A stretch of 64,000 nt of DNA from positions 777,888 to 841,887 of the forward strand of contig NZ_BMNA01000001.1 in assembly GCF_014646215.1 (NCBI RefSeq), given 5' to 3'. The position numbers and the translations under genes are program-made. The notes beneath the pieces were generated by a model that had not been told where the DNA came from, made no database searches, and worked only from the letters and a program-made list of their open reading frames with translations. Of this stretch, positions 41,749 to 51,664 are shown piece by piece. The stretch is from Nakamurella endophytica. Its GTDB lineage: Bacteria; Actinomycetota; Actinomycetes; Mycobacteriales; Nakamurellaceae. Numbering within the stretch: position 1 is the stretch's first letter; the number at the start of each line of letters is the position of its first letter.

Positions 41749-43035
41749 TCACGAGTAGTACCGCAACAGGATATAAGGGACGCTCAGGCCGACGGTGACA
41801 GCGGTCGTCACCAGCCCGTACTTGGTGAAGGTCCAGAACGAGATGTGCACGCCGTTCCGCATGGCGATGCCGATCATCACCACGTTCGCGCTCGCACCGA
41901 TCGCCGTCGCGTTCCCGCCGAGGTCGGCGCCGAGCGCGAGCGCCCACCACAGCGGCCGCGCCGCGGCGCCCCCGGCGGCGACGAGATCGCCGACCAGGGG
42001 ACTCATCGTGGTCACGAACGGGATGTTGTCCACCACCGCGGACAGGGCACCGGACCCGACGGCGAGGCCGGCCGCCGCGGGCCCGTAGTCGTCGCCCACG
42101 AGATCGACCGCTGCGGTACCCAGTGCGTCGATGACCCCCAGGTTGACCAGCGCGCCGACCATGACGAAGAGCCCGGCGAAGAACACCAGCGTCTCCCACT
42201 CGACCTCGCGGAAGTACTCCCGCGGCTCCAGCCGGGACAGCAGCGCCAGCAGCCCGGCGCCCAGCAACGCCACCACGGACGGCTCGACGTGCAGCAGCGA
42301 CTGCACCAGGAAACCCGCGATCACCAGGCCCACGACGACGCCGCTCTTGACCAGCAACCGGCTGTCGGTGATGGCCGCTCGCTCGTCCAGCGCCATCACC
42401 CGGGCGGCGCGCTCGGGGTGGAAGACGAACGCACTGCGGAACATCAGCCGGCACAACACGACGAACACGATCAGCAGGCCGACCGAGATCGGGGCCAGGT
42501 GGACGAGGAAGTCGTTGAACGACAGGCCTCCCCGGCTGGCAATGATGATGTTCGGCGGATCGCCGATGAGGGTGGCGGTGCCACCGATGTTGCTGGCCAT
42601 CACCTCGGCGATGAGGAACGCCGTGGGCGGCGCGCCGAGGCGCTCGCAGACCAGGAGCGTGACGGGCGCGATGAGCAGCACGGTGGTGACGTTGTCGAGG
42701 AAGGCCGACAGCACGGCCGTGATCACCACCAGCATGACCATCACCCGGAACGGCCGGCCGCGCATGAGCTTCGCCGCCCAGATGGCCAGGAACTCGAAGA
42801 CGCCGGTGTGCCGCACGATCCCGACGATGATCATCATCCCGAGCAACAGGAAGACGACGTTCCAGTCGATGCCGGTCTCGCCGGAGTAGAACATCGTCTC
42901 GCCGCCGGTCGCCCCGATGAGGACCATCAGCGCCGCCGCGACCAGGACCACCGCGGCCCGCGGGAACCGGTCCACGACGATGCACACGTAGGCGCCGACG
43001 AAGACGGCGATCGCCAGGACCACCTGAAGTGTCAT
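41749..43035 (-). CDS. ArsB/NhaD (SLC13-like, ion transporter superfamily) permease
   Basis: A 428-aa membrane protein with 10-12 helices and an inverted repeat: AFLDNVTTVLLIAP in the first half and SAVVDNIPFVTTMSPL in the second, plus NIGGTATLIGDPPNIIIA and GGNATAIGASANVV. These are signatures of the ArsB/NhaD/CitM superfamily. The ion is uncertain: arsenite, Na+/H+ exchange or a dicarboxylate are all possible, and no arsR or arsC is near. ATG 43035 precedes the first helix directly. The downstream CBS gene may form its regulatory partner. Confidence 0.88.
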   Translation of the reverse strand: MTLQVVLAIAVFVGAYVCIVVDRFPRAAVVLVAAALMVLIGATGGETMFYSGETGIDWNVVFLLLGMMIIVGIVRHTGVFEFLAIWAAKLMRGRPFRVMVMLVVITAVLSAFLDNVTTVLLIAPVTLLVCERLGAPPTAFLIAEVMASNIGGTATLIGDPPNIIIASRGGLSFNDFLVHLAPISVGLLIVFVVLCRLMFRSAFVFHPERAARVMALDERAAITDSRLLVKSGVVVGLVIAGFLVQSLLHVEPSVVALLGAGLLALLSRLEPREYFREVEWETLVFFAGLFVMVGALVNLGVIDALGTAAVDLVGDDYGPAAAGLAVGSGALSAVVDNIPFVTTMSPLVGDLVAAGGAAARPLWWALALGADLGGNATAIGASANVVMIGIAMRNGVHISFWTFTKYGLVTTAVTVGLSVPYILLRYYS

Positions 43036-43552
43036 GGATTGCCCGGGGTCCTCTCGATCGGCTCCGACTGCCAGGGATCCCCGGGCACGTACCGCCTGGT
43101 GTCTGTCGGTCGAAGTCGACCTCTGCTCAGCGAGCCGACCGGCCGGCGGCACGCGCCGCCTGAGCGGCGGCACGATCCGGCCTCTCGTCACGCGGAGTCA
43201 GGGATCCGTCGCACCGCGACCCGGTAGCAACCTATGCCACCGACCCGGGGCCTCGTCCGAGTGGCAGCGGGCGAGTGCCGCCGCGCGTGACCCGTCACGA
43301 CCCGTCGCGCCTTGGCGGTGTCCGCGCGCCCGGCGGTGGGAGAACGGGCGTCGAGGCGACGGATGCCGTCGGCCGAGGCCCGGAGGATCCGGGTGGCCAC
43401 CGCGTCGCCGTGCAGCTGGTTTGACAGCTCCGAATCGGGGAACCCATCAACCGGCTACTCGGGTGTGGCTGGCCGCGCCGCCTTCCGGACCCGGTAGCAA
43501 CGTTCGCGGCCGAACCCGTGTCCAGCGAGCGGTTGGGCATGGAGAGCACCCT
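43036..43552. other. Divergent intergenic region with a 14-bp direct repeat
   Basis: 517 bp between the permease and the GH39 operon; no gene supported. The 14-mer gacccggtagcaac occurs at 43218-43231 and again at 43488-43501. A TTGACA (-35 consensus) is at 43421-43426, but the -10 after it is weak. Confidence 0.45.
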
Positions 43553-45415
43553 ATGGACGGCACGAGCATCGATGCGGACCGCGAAGCCGCCGACGCCCGC
43601 AGCGATTGGGAACGCCGGATCTACCGGCGATTGACCGAGGCATCCGACGACCAGCCGGCGTCTCGACTGCCGGCGCCGACCCAGGTGACGGCCGAGTCCA
43701 GGGTCGGACACGTCCGGCTCGACTGGTCCCAGGTGGACGGCGCAGCCGGCTACGTGATCGAACGGACCGGATCGGACGACGCACCCTCCGTTCTGCTGCA
43801 CGGCGGGGCAGATGTGCCGGCAGTCCCTGGACTCCGCTTCGCAGACACCGGACTCGACCCGGCCACCACCTACCGCTATCGTGTCGCGGCGACCCGCGGC
43901 AACGACTACCGGGTGGGAGACTGGTCGGCTCACGTCGAGGCCGGTGCTGCACAACGAGATCCTGGCGTCGTCACGGTGACCGTCGCAGCCGACCGGGTCA
44001 CCTCGCGGAAGCAGCCGCTCTGGCACATGATCGGTTCCGAACGACTCACCCAGATGCGGGTGACGGACGACGGTCACGGCCACGCGGTGGACGCAGAATT
44101 CCAGGAAGCGTTACGGATCGGCCACGACGAGCTCGGGATCACCCACGTCCGGGCGCACGGCATCCTGCACGACGACAACGCTGTGGTGAGTCGGGCGCAC
44201 GACGGCCGGCTGGTGTTCGACTTCTCGGTCGTCGACGACCTCTACGACCGAATCACAGCTCTCGGTCTGCGGCCGGTGGTGGAGCTGTCGTTCATGCCGG
44301 CCGCAATTGCACGCGACCCCGACGCGACGGTGTTCACCTACCGGGGCATCATCTCGCCACCGTCGGACTGGGCCGAGTGGCACGCCGTCGTTCGAGCGCT
44401 CACCGAGCACCTCGTCGAACGCTACGGCGTACAGGAGGTCCGGCAGTGGGGTTTCGAGGTGTGGAACGAGCCGAATCTCGAGGTCTTCTGGACCGGCGAC
44501 CAGAGTGACTACTTCCGCCTCTACCAGGAGGCTGTCCGTGCGGTGAAGGACGTGGACGCCGACCTCCCCGTCGGCGGTCCGTCGACCGCCGCCGCGGAGT
44601 GGGTCCCCGCCCTTGCGGAATTCGCCCGGAGCAACGACCTGCCACTCGACTTCGTGTCGACCCACACCTACGGGAACCAGCCACTGTCCTTCCGATCGGC
44701 TCTTGCCCGTCAAGGGTTTGCCACTGCGGCCATCTACTGGACCGAGTGGGGAGTCGGCTCCACCCATTACGGCCCGATCCACGACAGCGTGGCCGGAGCG
44801 CCCTTTGTGCTGTCCGGCTTCAAACAATCGCAGGACGTGGTCGACCGGCTGTCGTACTGGGTGATCAGTGATCACTTCGAGGAGCTGGGCCGGGGACCGC
44901 GACTCTTCCACAACGGATTCGGCCTGCTCACCGTGGGCAATCTCCGAAAGCCCCGATTCTGGGGACTGACATTGGCCGAGGAGCTCGGCGACGACCTGCT
45001 GGCGAGCACCGTCGACGGCGACGGCGCCGACGTGCTGGTGGAGGCTTGGGCCGGGCGCACCACGGACGGAATCGTGGACGTGTTGGTCTGGAACTCGACG
45101 ATCAACGCAGCGCTGCTCGACGGCGATCCCTCACTGGACCGGCACGTGACGACGCAGCTGACCGGCTTGCCCGCCGCTCGGTACCGGGTCCACCTTGCGC
45201 GGGTGGACGCGACGCACTCCAACATCCAGGCCGACTACCCCGACGATCTCGCCTGGCCCGACGCCGAGAGGTTTGCCCGGATGAAGGCCCGGGACCAACT
45301 GGCCGTCGAAGACCTGCCAGACGTCCGTCCCGAGGACGGCAACGCCCGGTTCGACTTCGAGGTTCCGCTGCCTGGCGTCGTGCGGCTGCGCCTGACGCCG
45401 ATCGAGAACTCGTGA
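43553..45415 (+). CDS. GH39-type glycosidase with N-terminal Fn3 domain
   Basis: 620 aa. Residues 45-140 are a fibronectin-III domain (ESRVGHVRLDWSQVDGAAGY, LDPATTYRYRVAATRG). The TIM barrel (about 155-510) belongs to the GH39 beta-xylosidase/iduronidase group: acid/base Glu306 in GFEVWNEPN and nucleophile Glu398 in WTEWGVG. A C-terminal beta domain closes the protein. No signal peptide, so it cuts imported oligosaccharides in the cytoplasm. ATG 43553 has GGAGAG seven bases upstream. Its stop overlaps the next start (GTGA), making it the first gene of an operon with an ABC importer. Confidence 0.9.
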   Translation: MDGTSIDADREAADARSDWERRIYRRLTEASDDQPASRLPAPTQVTAESRVGHVRLDWSQVDGAAGYVIERTGSDDAPSVLLHGGADVPAVPGLRFADTGLDPATTYRYRVAATRGNDYRVGDWSAHVEAGAAQRDPGVVTVTVAADRVTSRKQPLWHMIGSERLTQMRVTDDGHGHAVDAEFQEALRIGHDELGITHVRAHGILHDDNAVVSRAHDGRLVFDFSVVDDLYDRITALGLRPVVELSFMPAAIARDPDATVFTYRGIISPPSDWAEWHAVVRALTEHLVERYGVQEVRQWGFEVWNEPNLEVFWTGDQSDYFRLYQEAVRAVKDVDADLPVGGPSTAAAEWVPALAEFARSNDLPLDFVSTHTYGNQPLSFRSALARQGFATAAIYWTEWGVGSTHYGPIHDSVAGAPFVLSGFKQSQDVVDRLSYWVISDHFEELGRGPRLFHNGFGLLTVGNLRKPRFWGLTLAEELGDDLLASTVDGDGADVLVEAWAGRTTDGIVDVLVWNSTINAALLDGDPSLDRHVTTQLTGLPAARYRVHLARVDATHSNIQADYPDDLAWPDAERFARMKARDQLAVEDLPDVRPEDGNARFDFEVPLPGVVRLRLTPIENS

Positions 45416-47055
45416 AGATCACCGGACGCCTGGCGGCCGGCTGCTGCGCCGCGCTACTCCTGGCCGTTCCCGCATGCGCTGGGCAGGCTTACTCGGGTGC
45501 TCGGAACGAGGACACCCTGGTCATGCAAGGCGACTCCGGCAATCCGACACTGGTCGAGAACTTCAATCCCTTTTCGGCCGCGAGCGAACTGGGTGGAACC
45601 AGGCTGATCTACGAACCCCTGGAGATCGCAAGTCCTATCGACGGCACCTTCACGCCGTTCCTGGCCACGGATCACCGGTTCACGGACCCGAGGACCCTCG
45701 TCTTCACGATCCGCAAAGGCGTCACATGGAGCGACGGCGAACCGTTCACCGCCGCGGACGTGGTTTTCACCTTCCGCCTGCTGAAGCAGTACCCCGCCCT
45801 CGACATCACCGGCGTGTGGAGTGTCATCTCGTCGGTCGCGGAATCGGGGAACCTCTTCACCGCCACCTTCAACACCGCCAACGTTCCCTTCGCGGCCACC
45901 GTTGCCGCGGTTCCCATCGTGCCGCAGCACCTGTGGGCCGACATCGCGGACCCGACGAGGTACGCCAACACGACGCCGGTGGGAACCGGGCCCTTCACCC
46001 TGTCCTCTTTCGAGCCCACGCAGTACGCACTGGCCAAGAACCCTTCCTACTGGCAGGCGGACAACGTTGCCCCTGCCACGGTGCTCTTCCCCGCCCAATC
46101 GACGAACCAGGTCACCAACCAATTGAACGTCGTTGCCGGCACCTACGACTGGGCGTACAACTACCTGCCGAACGTCAAGGACACCTACGTCTCACGCGAC
46201 CCGGACAACATCTACTGGTTCCCGCCGGGCGGGACCATCGGCTTGTTCATGAACCTGACCCGAGCGCCCTACACAGACGCGAACTTCCGCAAGGGTGTGT
46301 CGCTGGCCATCGACCGCGACCTTGTCGCGCAGAAGGCGGTCAACGGGTATACCACCGGCGCGAGCATGTCCGGCCTGGTCCTGCCCAACCAACAGAAATG
46401 GCTCGATCCCTCTCTGTCTCGACGGGGCTACGTCGAACAGGACCTCACGGCCGCGAAGGCTTCCTTCGCGAAGGCCGGCTTCACCGAGTCGAACGGACGG
46501 CTGGTGGACGGCGGCGGCCGCCAGGTGAGCATGACCATCTCGATGCCTGCGAACTATTCCGACTGGGTGACCGCCGCCAAGGAGACGGCCAATCAGTTGG
46601 GCGCGGTCGGCATCTCGGTGCAACTGGACCTGCCGCAAGCCGCGCAGTTCCAGACGGAGATCCAGACGGGCAACTTCGACGTCGCGATGAACAGCTTCGC
46701 CGGTACCGGTCTCCCCTACACCGATTTCCGCAACGGACTGGCGAGCAGCTTCGCCGCACCGATCAACACCCGGACCGTCAACAACTTCGAACGGTACAAG
46801 AATCGAACGCTCGACCAGGCGCTGGCGACGCTGGCCGCCGCCACGGACGAGCAGACCCAACGCGAGGCCACGTACCGGCTCGAGAGGATCATGTACGAGC
46901 AGGTCCCGATCGTGCTGTTGTACTACGGCGGCAGTTGGGGCCTGTTCTCGACACGTCATTTCACCGGGTGGCCGTCGGCCGAGAATCCGTACACCCTGCC
47001 GACCAGCTACAACAACTCGATCCTGGTCGTCCTCACGCGACTGAAGAAGGCATGA
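45412..47055 (+). CDS. ABC transporter substrate-binding lipoprotein (family 5)
   Basis: 547 aa. A lipoprotein signal with Cys22 (LLLAVPAC) anchors it outside. The SBP family 5 fold is clear: NFNPF near the start, RKGVTWSDGEPFTAADVVFT, the hinge region PVGTGPFTLSSFEP, and SLAIDRDLVAQKAV. The family binds peptides, nickel, opines or oligosaccharides; coupling to a GH39 enzyme argues for an oligosaccharide. GTG 45412 overlaps the GH39 stop by 4 bp. Confidence 0.92.
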   Translation: MKITGRLAAGCCAALLLAVPACAGQAYSGARNEDTLVMQGDSGNPTLVENFNPFSAASELGGTRLIYEPLEIASPIDGTFTPFLATDHRFTDPRTLVFTIRKGVTWSDGEPFTAADVVFTFRLLKQYPALDITGVWSVISSVAESGNLFTATFNTANVPFAATVAAVPIVPQHLWADIADPTRYANTTPVGTGPFTLSSFEPTQYALAKNPSYWQADNVAPATVLFPAQSTNQVTNQLNVVAGTYDWAYNYLPNVKDTYVSRDPDNIYWFPPGGTIGLFMNLTRAPYTDANFRKGVSLAIDRDLVAQKAVNGYTTGASMSGLVLPNQQKWLDPSLSRRGYVEQDLTAAKASFAKAGFTESNGRLVDGGGRQVSMTISMPANYSDWVTAAKETANQLGAVGISVQLDLPQAAQFQTEIQTGNFDVAMNSFAGTGLPYTDFRNGLASSFAAPINTRTVNNFERYKNRTLDQALATLAAATDEQTQREATYRLERIMYEQVPIVLLYYGGSWGLFSTRHFTGWPSAENPYTLPTSYNNSILVVLTRLKKA

Positions 47056-47056
47056 C

Positions 47057-48055
47057 ATGCGCTACTTCACGAGAAGGGTCGTGCTCTTCCTGATCACGCT
47101 GTGGGCCGCGGTGACCCTCAACTTCATCCTGCCCCGACTGATGCCCGGGTCCCCCGCGGACGCGGCCCTGGCGCGGCTGGCCTCGACGGGCCAACCGATC
47201 ACCAATGCCCAGCGCGACGCCATCCAGGCCCAGCTCGGCGGTGCCAACGGCAACATCGTCGGCCAGTACTTTGATTACCTCGGCAACATCTTCACCCTTC
47301 AGTGGGGTCGCTCGTACTCGTACGCAACCGAGACGGTCGCCCACTCGGTGGGCCGGGCGCTGCCGTGGACGCTGATCCTGGTCGGCGTCACCACGATCGT
47401 GGCGTTCGTGATCGGCACACTGATGGGCGTGTACGCAGGTTGGCGCCGAGGCCGGGCCGCAGACGCCACGGTGACCGTCGGGGCGACATTCCTGGCCTCG
47501 TTCCCGCCGTTCTGGCTGGGCCTGCTGTTGCTGTACCTGTTCGCGTTCCAGTTGAACTGGTTCCCCATCACCGGTGGCTACTCAGCAGGCACCGCCCCTG
47601 AATGGACCTGGTCGTTCCTGGTCAACGCCTTCGAGCACAGTGTGCTCCCGGCGATCACATTGGCCGTCACGTCGTTGTCCGGTTGGGTCTTCGGCATGCG
47701 CAACAACATGATCAACACCCTCGGCGAGGACTACGTCACCTTCGGTCAGGCGAACGGCCTGCGGGGTCGCACGATCGCGACGCTGTACGCGGCGCGGAAC
47801 GCGCTGCTGCCGAACGTGACAGCCTTCGGCCTGTCCCTGGGTGCGGTCGTCGGCGGGTCCGTGCTGGTCGAGGGCATCTTCGGCTATCCCGGCATCGGCA
47901 ACCTGCTGTACACCGCCGTCACCAACCAGGACTACCCATTGATGCAGGCGTTGTTCCTCGTCATCACGGTCAGCATGCTGGTGGCCATCTTCGTCGTCGA
48001 CCTGCTCTACGCCAGGCTCGATCCGCGTGTCCGGGTCGGGCCGGAAGGAAGTTGA
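47057..48055 (+). CDS. ABC transporter permease, DppB-like
   Basis: 332 aa, six helices. The first helix RVVLFLITLWAAVTLNFILPRLMPG is typical of DppB/OppB permeases, as is the EAA-like loop DYVTFGQANGLRGRTI near residue 230. It forms the membrane channel with the next gene product. ATG 47057 follows the previous stop by one base. Confidence 0.93.
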   Translation: MRYFTRRVVLFLITLWAAVTLNFILPRLMPGSPADAALARLASTGQPITNAQRDAIQAQLGGANGNIVGQYFDYLGNIFTLQWGRSYSYATETVAHSVGRALPWTLILVGVTTIVAFVIGTLMGVYAGWRRGRAADATVTVGATFLASFPPFWLGLLLLYLFAFQLNWFPITGGYSAGTAPEWTWSFLVNAFEHSVLPAITLAVTSLSGWVFGMRNNMINTLGEDYVTFGQANGLRGRTIATLYAARNALLPNVTAFGLSLGAVVGGSVLVEGIFGYPGIGNLLYTAVTNQDYPLMQALFLVITVSMLVAIFVVDLLYARLDPRVRVGPEGS

Positions 48056-48057
48056 CC

Positions 48058-48996
48058 GTGACCAACGTCAGTGTGACACCCTCGGCCCCGACCGACATAC
48101 CGGAGATCGACGACCGGAAGGTCAACCGCTCGCACCTGCCGGCGCCGGTGCGCTTTGTCGGGCGCGCCGTGGCGACCCTCTGGCGGAACGGCAAGGCGCG
48201 CATCGGGATCGTGGTCCTGGTCCTGTTCCTCCTGGTCGCCGCCCTCGCACCGTTGATCGCCCGGCAGTCACCGACGTCCACCGACTTCATCCCGTACCAG
48301 CATCCGAACTCGATCAACTGGTTCGGTACCACGGGCAACGGTCAGGACGTCTTCGCGCAGATGGTCTACGGCAGCCGCATCTCGTTGCTGGTGGGGCTCC
48401 TGGCGGGATTGGGCGCCACCGTCGTCGCAACCGTCATCGGATTGATCGCCGGATATCGGCCCGGTCCGGTGGACGAGGTGCTCAGCTTCCTGACGAATCT
48501 GGTACTCGTCATTCCCGGGCTTCCCTTGATGATCATTCTTGCTGCCTATCTGCAGAGCCGATCGGTGTGGACCATCGTGCTGGTCGTCGCCTTCACCAGC
48601 TGGGCCACCGGCGCCCGGGTGATCCGCAGTCAGGCCTCAACCCTGCGGAACCGCGAGTTCATCACGTCGGCCGTCTTCTCCGGCGAGCGACTCTCCCGGG
48701 TGGTCTTCCGGGAGATCCTGCCCAATATGACGTCACTGGTGGCTGCGAGCTTCTTCGGTGCCGCCACCGCCGCCGTGATGGCCGAGGCAAGTCTGGAATT
48801 TCTCGGCCTCGGCGACCCGAACACCGTGTCGTGGGGCACGATCCTGTACTACGCGCAACAGCAGAACGCCCTGCTGACCGGCCAATGGCTCCTGGTCTTC
48901 GCGCCCGGCCTGGCGATCGCCTTGTTGGCGGTCTCCTTCACCTTGATCAATTTCGGGGTCGACACGCTGTCCAACCCACGTCTGCGGGAGCGGTGA
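48058..48996 (+). CDS. ABC transporter permease, DppC-like
   Basis: 312 aa. A cytoplasmic N-terminus is followed by helix 1 (IGIVVLVLFLLVAALAPLIA), the DppC-type loop NWFGTTGNGQDVFAQMVYG, and five more helices with the coupling loop around FSGERLSRVVFREILPN. It is the second half of the membrane channel. GTG 48058 has GGAAGGA upstream and begins two bases after the dppB-like stop. Confidence 0.93.
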   Translation: MTNVSVTPSAPTDIPEIDDRKVNRSHLPAPVRFVGRAVATLWRNGKARIGIVVLVLFLLVAALAPLIARQSPTSTDFIPYQHPNSINWFGTTGNGQDVFAQMVYGSRISLLVGLLAGLGATVVATVIGLIAGYRPGPVDEVLSFLTNLVLVIPGLPLMIILAAYLQSRSVWTIVLVVAFTSWATGARVIRSQASTLRNREFITSAVFSGERLSRVVFREILPNMTSLVAASFFGAATAAVMAEASLEFLGLGDPNTVSWGTILYYAQQQNALLTGQWLLVFAPGLAIALLAVSFTLINFGVDTLSNPRLRER

Positions 48997-48997
48997 A

Positions 48998-50011
48998 ATG
49001 CCCGACGACCTCCTGCTCGACGCCCAGGGCGTGAGCGTCGGCTACACGCCCGAGCGAGGCGACCGGATCCTGGCGGTACGCGAAGTGGACCTCCGGTTGC
49101 ACCAAGGCGAATTCGTCGGCTTGGTGGGCGAATCCGGATGCGGCAAGTCCACTCTCGGCTTCGCTGTGACCGGGATGCTGCTCCCACCGGCGCAGTTGGT
49201 CGGCGGGTCGATCGTCTTCGACGGCCAGGACATCGCTTCCCTGTCCGGTGAACAGCTCCGGCAGGCCCGCCAAGGTGGCTTCGCCCTGGTCCTGCAGAGC
49301 GGCATGAACACGCTGAACCCGGTCCGCACCATCGCCAACCACTTCCGCGACCTGCTGAAGGCGCACGGTTCGGACCACTCCACGGCGCGTGAGCGCGGTG
49401 CCGAACTCCTGCGCACGGTTCACCTGGACAGCGATGTGCTCGATCGCTACCCGCACGAGCTCTCCGGGGGCATGCGGCAGCGCGTGTCGATCGCACTCGT
49501 ACTGTCACTGGAGCCACGGTTGATCGTCTTCGACGAGCCGACAACCGCGCTCGACGTCGTCGTGCAGGCGGCGGTCATGTCGACCATCAAGGAACTGCAG
49601 CGCACCCAGCAGTTCACCGCCGTCCTCATCAGCCACGACCTCGGCACGGTGCTGGAAGCGACCGACCGGGTGCTGATCATGTACGCCGGGCAGATCGCGG
49701 AGGACCAACCCGCGGCCGACGTGCTCACCGGCCCGCACCATCCCTACACCGAGGCGTTGCTGTCCTGCTACGCCGATCCGCGGGCCGACGTGGTGCATCT
49801 CGGCGGCATCGCCGGCAACCCGCCCGACCTGTCCAAGCAGATCGACGGTTGCCCCTACGCACCGAGGTGTCCCCTCGTCCAAGACATCTGCCGGCGCATC
49901 GACCCGCCGCTGGCGCCCCTCGGTCGCGGCGTCGCCGCCTGCCACGTGCGGGCGCCGGCTTCGAAGGAACTGGCCGCGACGGCACACGAGGTGGCCGACC
50001 GTGAGCACTGA
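48998..50011 (+). CDS. ABC transporter ATP-binding protein, DppD-like
   Basis: 337 aa. Walker A GESGCGKST, signature ELSGGMRQR and Walker B LIVFDEPTTALD are all intact. The C-terminal extension CPYAPRCPLVQDICR holds the Cys pattern CPYAPRC found in Dpp/Opp ATPases that bind a [4Fe-4S] cluster in some members. ATG 48998 starts one base after the previous stop. Confidence 0.95.
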   Translation: MPDDLLLDAQGVSVGYTPERGDRILAVREVDLRLHQGEFVGLVGESGCGKSTLGFAVTGMLLPPAQLVGGSIVFDGQDIASLSGEQLRQARQGGFALVLQSGMNTLNPVRTIANHFRDLLKAHGSDHSTARERGAELLRTVHLDSDVLDRYPHELSGGMRQRVSIALVLSLEPRLIVFDEPTTALDVVVQAAVMSTIKELQRTQQFTAVLISHDLGTVLEATDRVLIMYAGQIAEDQPAADVLTGPHHPYTEALLSCYADPRADVVHLGGIAGNPPDLSKQIDGCPYAPRCPLVQDICRRIDPPLAPLGRGVAACHVRAPASKELAATAHEVADREH

Positions 50012-50912
50012 CCGGTCCGACACGTCGACAGCGGTACCACCGCTGGTGGTCGAGAACGCGCGAAAGGTGTACCGGCAGCGCGGAGGCCGGAAAGTCGCTG
50101 CCGTCGACGGCGTCTCGTTCACCGTGGAGCCTGGCGCTGCCGTCGGATTGGTGGGGGCCAGCGGTAGCGGCAAGAGCACGCTCGCCGGAATGGTCACCGG
50201 TTCCGAACGGCCGACCGAGGGGTCCGTGCGCTTCGGCGATCTGGAGGTGGGCCGACTCGGACGTCGTGAACTGCGCAGCTACCACAGCCGCGTACAGATG
50301 ATCTTCCAGGACCCGTACGGGGCTCTGAATCCGCTGCACACTGTCGGCTACACGGTCGTCCGTCCGGTGACCAACTTCCTGCACCTGGACGGGCGCGGCG
50401 CGCACGAGCGGGTGGTCGAGCTGCTCGAGACGGTCGGGCTGACACCGCCCGAGCAGTACCTGGGCAAATTGCCCCATCAGCTGTCCGGCGGCCAGCGGCA
50501 GCGTGTGCTCATCGCACGGGCACTGGCCTGCGAACCGGAACTGCTGGTCGCCGACGAGCCGGTGTCCATGCTCGACGTCTCGCTACGCGCAGACATCCTT
50601 CGATTACTCGCGCAGTTGCGTCAGGACCGCGGACTGTCATTGCTGTACATCACCCACGACCTGCTGTCGGCGCGGGTGGTCACCGACCAGCTGTTGGTGC
50701 TGAACAAGGGTCGCGTCGTCGAGCGGGGCGAGACCAAGCAGATCCTGCAACACCCTCAGGACGAGTACACGGTGACCCTGCTCGACGCCATTCCCAGGGT
50801 GGGGGCCCGCCGTCAGCGATCGCGGGACGAACGGACACCGAATGAGCGTCCCTCCGACGTCGTCGTAGTCCGGGGAGCGCACCCGATGACCCGAGAGCAG
50901 AGACACGGTTGA
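50001..50912 (+). CDS. ABC transporter ATP-binding protein, DppF-like
   Basis: 303 aa. Walker A GASGSGKST, Q-loop MIFQDPYGALNP, signature QLSGGQRQR and Walker B LLVADEPVSMLD are intact. After residue 265 there is an Arg/Glu-rich tail with no CPxxP-type extension, so it is shorter at the C-terminus than DppF. GTG 50001 overlaps the DppD-like end by 11 bp. Last gene of the operon. Confidence 0.94.
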   Translation: MSTDRSDTSTAVPPLVVENARKVYRQRGGRKVAAVDGVSFTVEPGAAVGLVGASGSGKSTLAGMVTGSERPTEGSVRFGDLEVGRLGRRELRSYHSRVQMIFQDPYGALNPLHTVGYTVVRPVTNFLHLDGRGAHERVVELLETVGLTPPEQYLGKLPHQLSGGQRQRVLIARALACEPELLVADEPVSMLDVSLRADILRLLAQLRQDRGLSLLYITHDLLSARVVTDQLLVLNKGRVVERGETKQILQHPQDEYTVTLLDAIPRVGARRQRSRDERTPNERPSDVVVVRGAHPMTREQRHG

Positions 50913-51664
50913 TCCGGACATCAGGGCCGTGTGCCGGAGCCGATGCAGCGACGAAACGGCAGACCTGCGAATGCGACTGTCTCGCCGCCGCGACACTCGA
51001 GGTCGACGGTCTTCAAGGGTGCCAGTTCCCGCGGGTTCCAGTAGAAGCACCGGGTCGGCCCTCGTGGACCCTGCACAGCCACGCGGCGTGGCATCGCCGC
51101 CGGTGTACCCACCGAGATGGTGTCCGAACGGCTCGGTCGCAGGGTGCCAACAGCCCGATACAGGGGAGCCGGCGCGACCCTGACCGCACCGCGAGTAGGG
51201 ACAGCGGCATAGCGCAGCGTGTCCGGTGCGCAGGGTCGATATCCACAACCAGGCGGAGCGGCGACAGGACGGGCAGCGGTCCGATCAGCACGGAGACAAC
51301 CGTGGGCCCTGGCCGCTCTCCGCTGCTGGCGAACTACTGCGACGGCCGACTCGCGCAACCCACAGGATGTCGGCCAGGACGCGGCACCACCCGCAACGGT
51401 CAGCCACCGTGTCCACTCCGCCGACAGCTGCGTCCTCCTCCGGCCGCGCGGCGGTCGTGCCCGAGCGTGTCGACCGGCGCTGCCCCGGACGTCGGGCGGA
51501 TCGACGAAAGTCGATCCCTCCGGATGACTGCGATGGATTGCGCTGGCCGGCCGGTGCGGACCGCGTGAGACCGACCAGCCCGCGGGAGGCCGTGCGACGG
51601 ATCGGTGTCGGCCGGCCCGGGCCAAGAGCCCAGTACCTGCCGGCTGCACAGGTCAGACCTGAGA
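50913..51664. other. Long intergenic region without a supported gene
   Basis: 752 bp between the ABC operon and the tRNA-Arg. It is lower in GC than the flanking genes. Open frames on both strands are rich in Arg, Pro and Cys, have no ribosome site and no domain I recognise. It may be a decayed gene, but I found no clear relic. Confidence 0.5.

Noticed and set aside
50921..51649. A minus-strand frame of 242 codons in the gene-free stretch
   Set aside because: Arg/Pro/Cys-rich, no ribosome site, no homology recognised.
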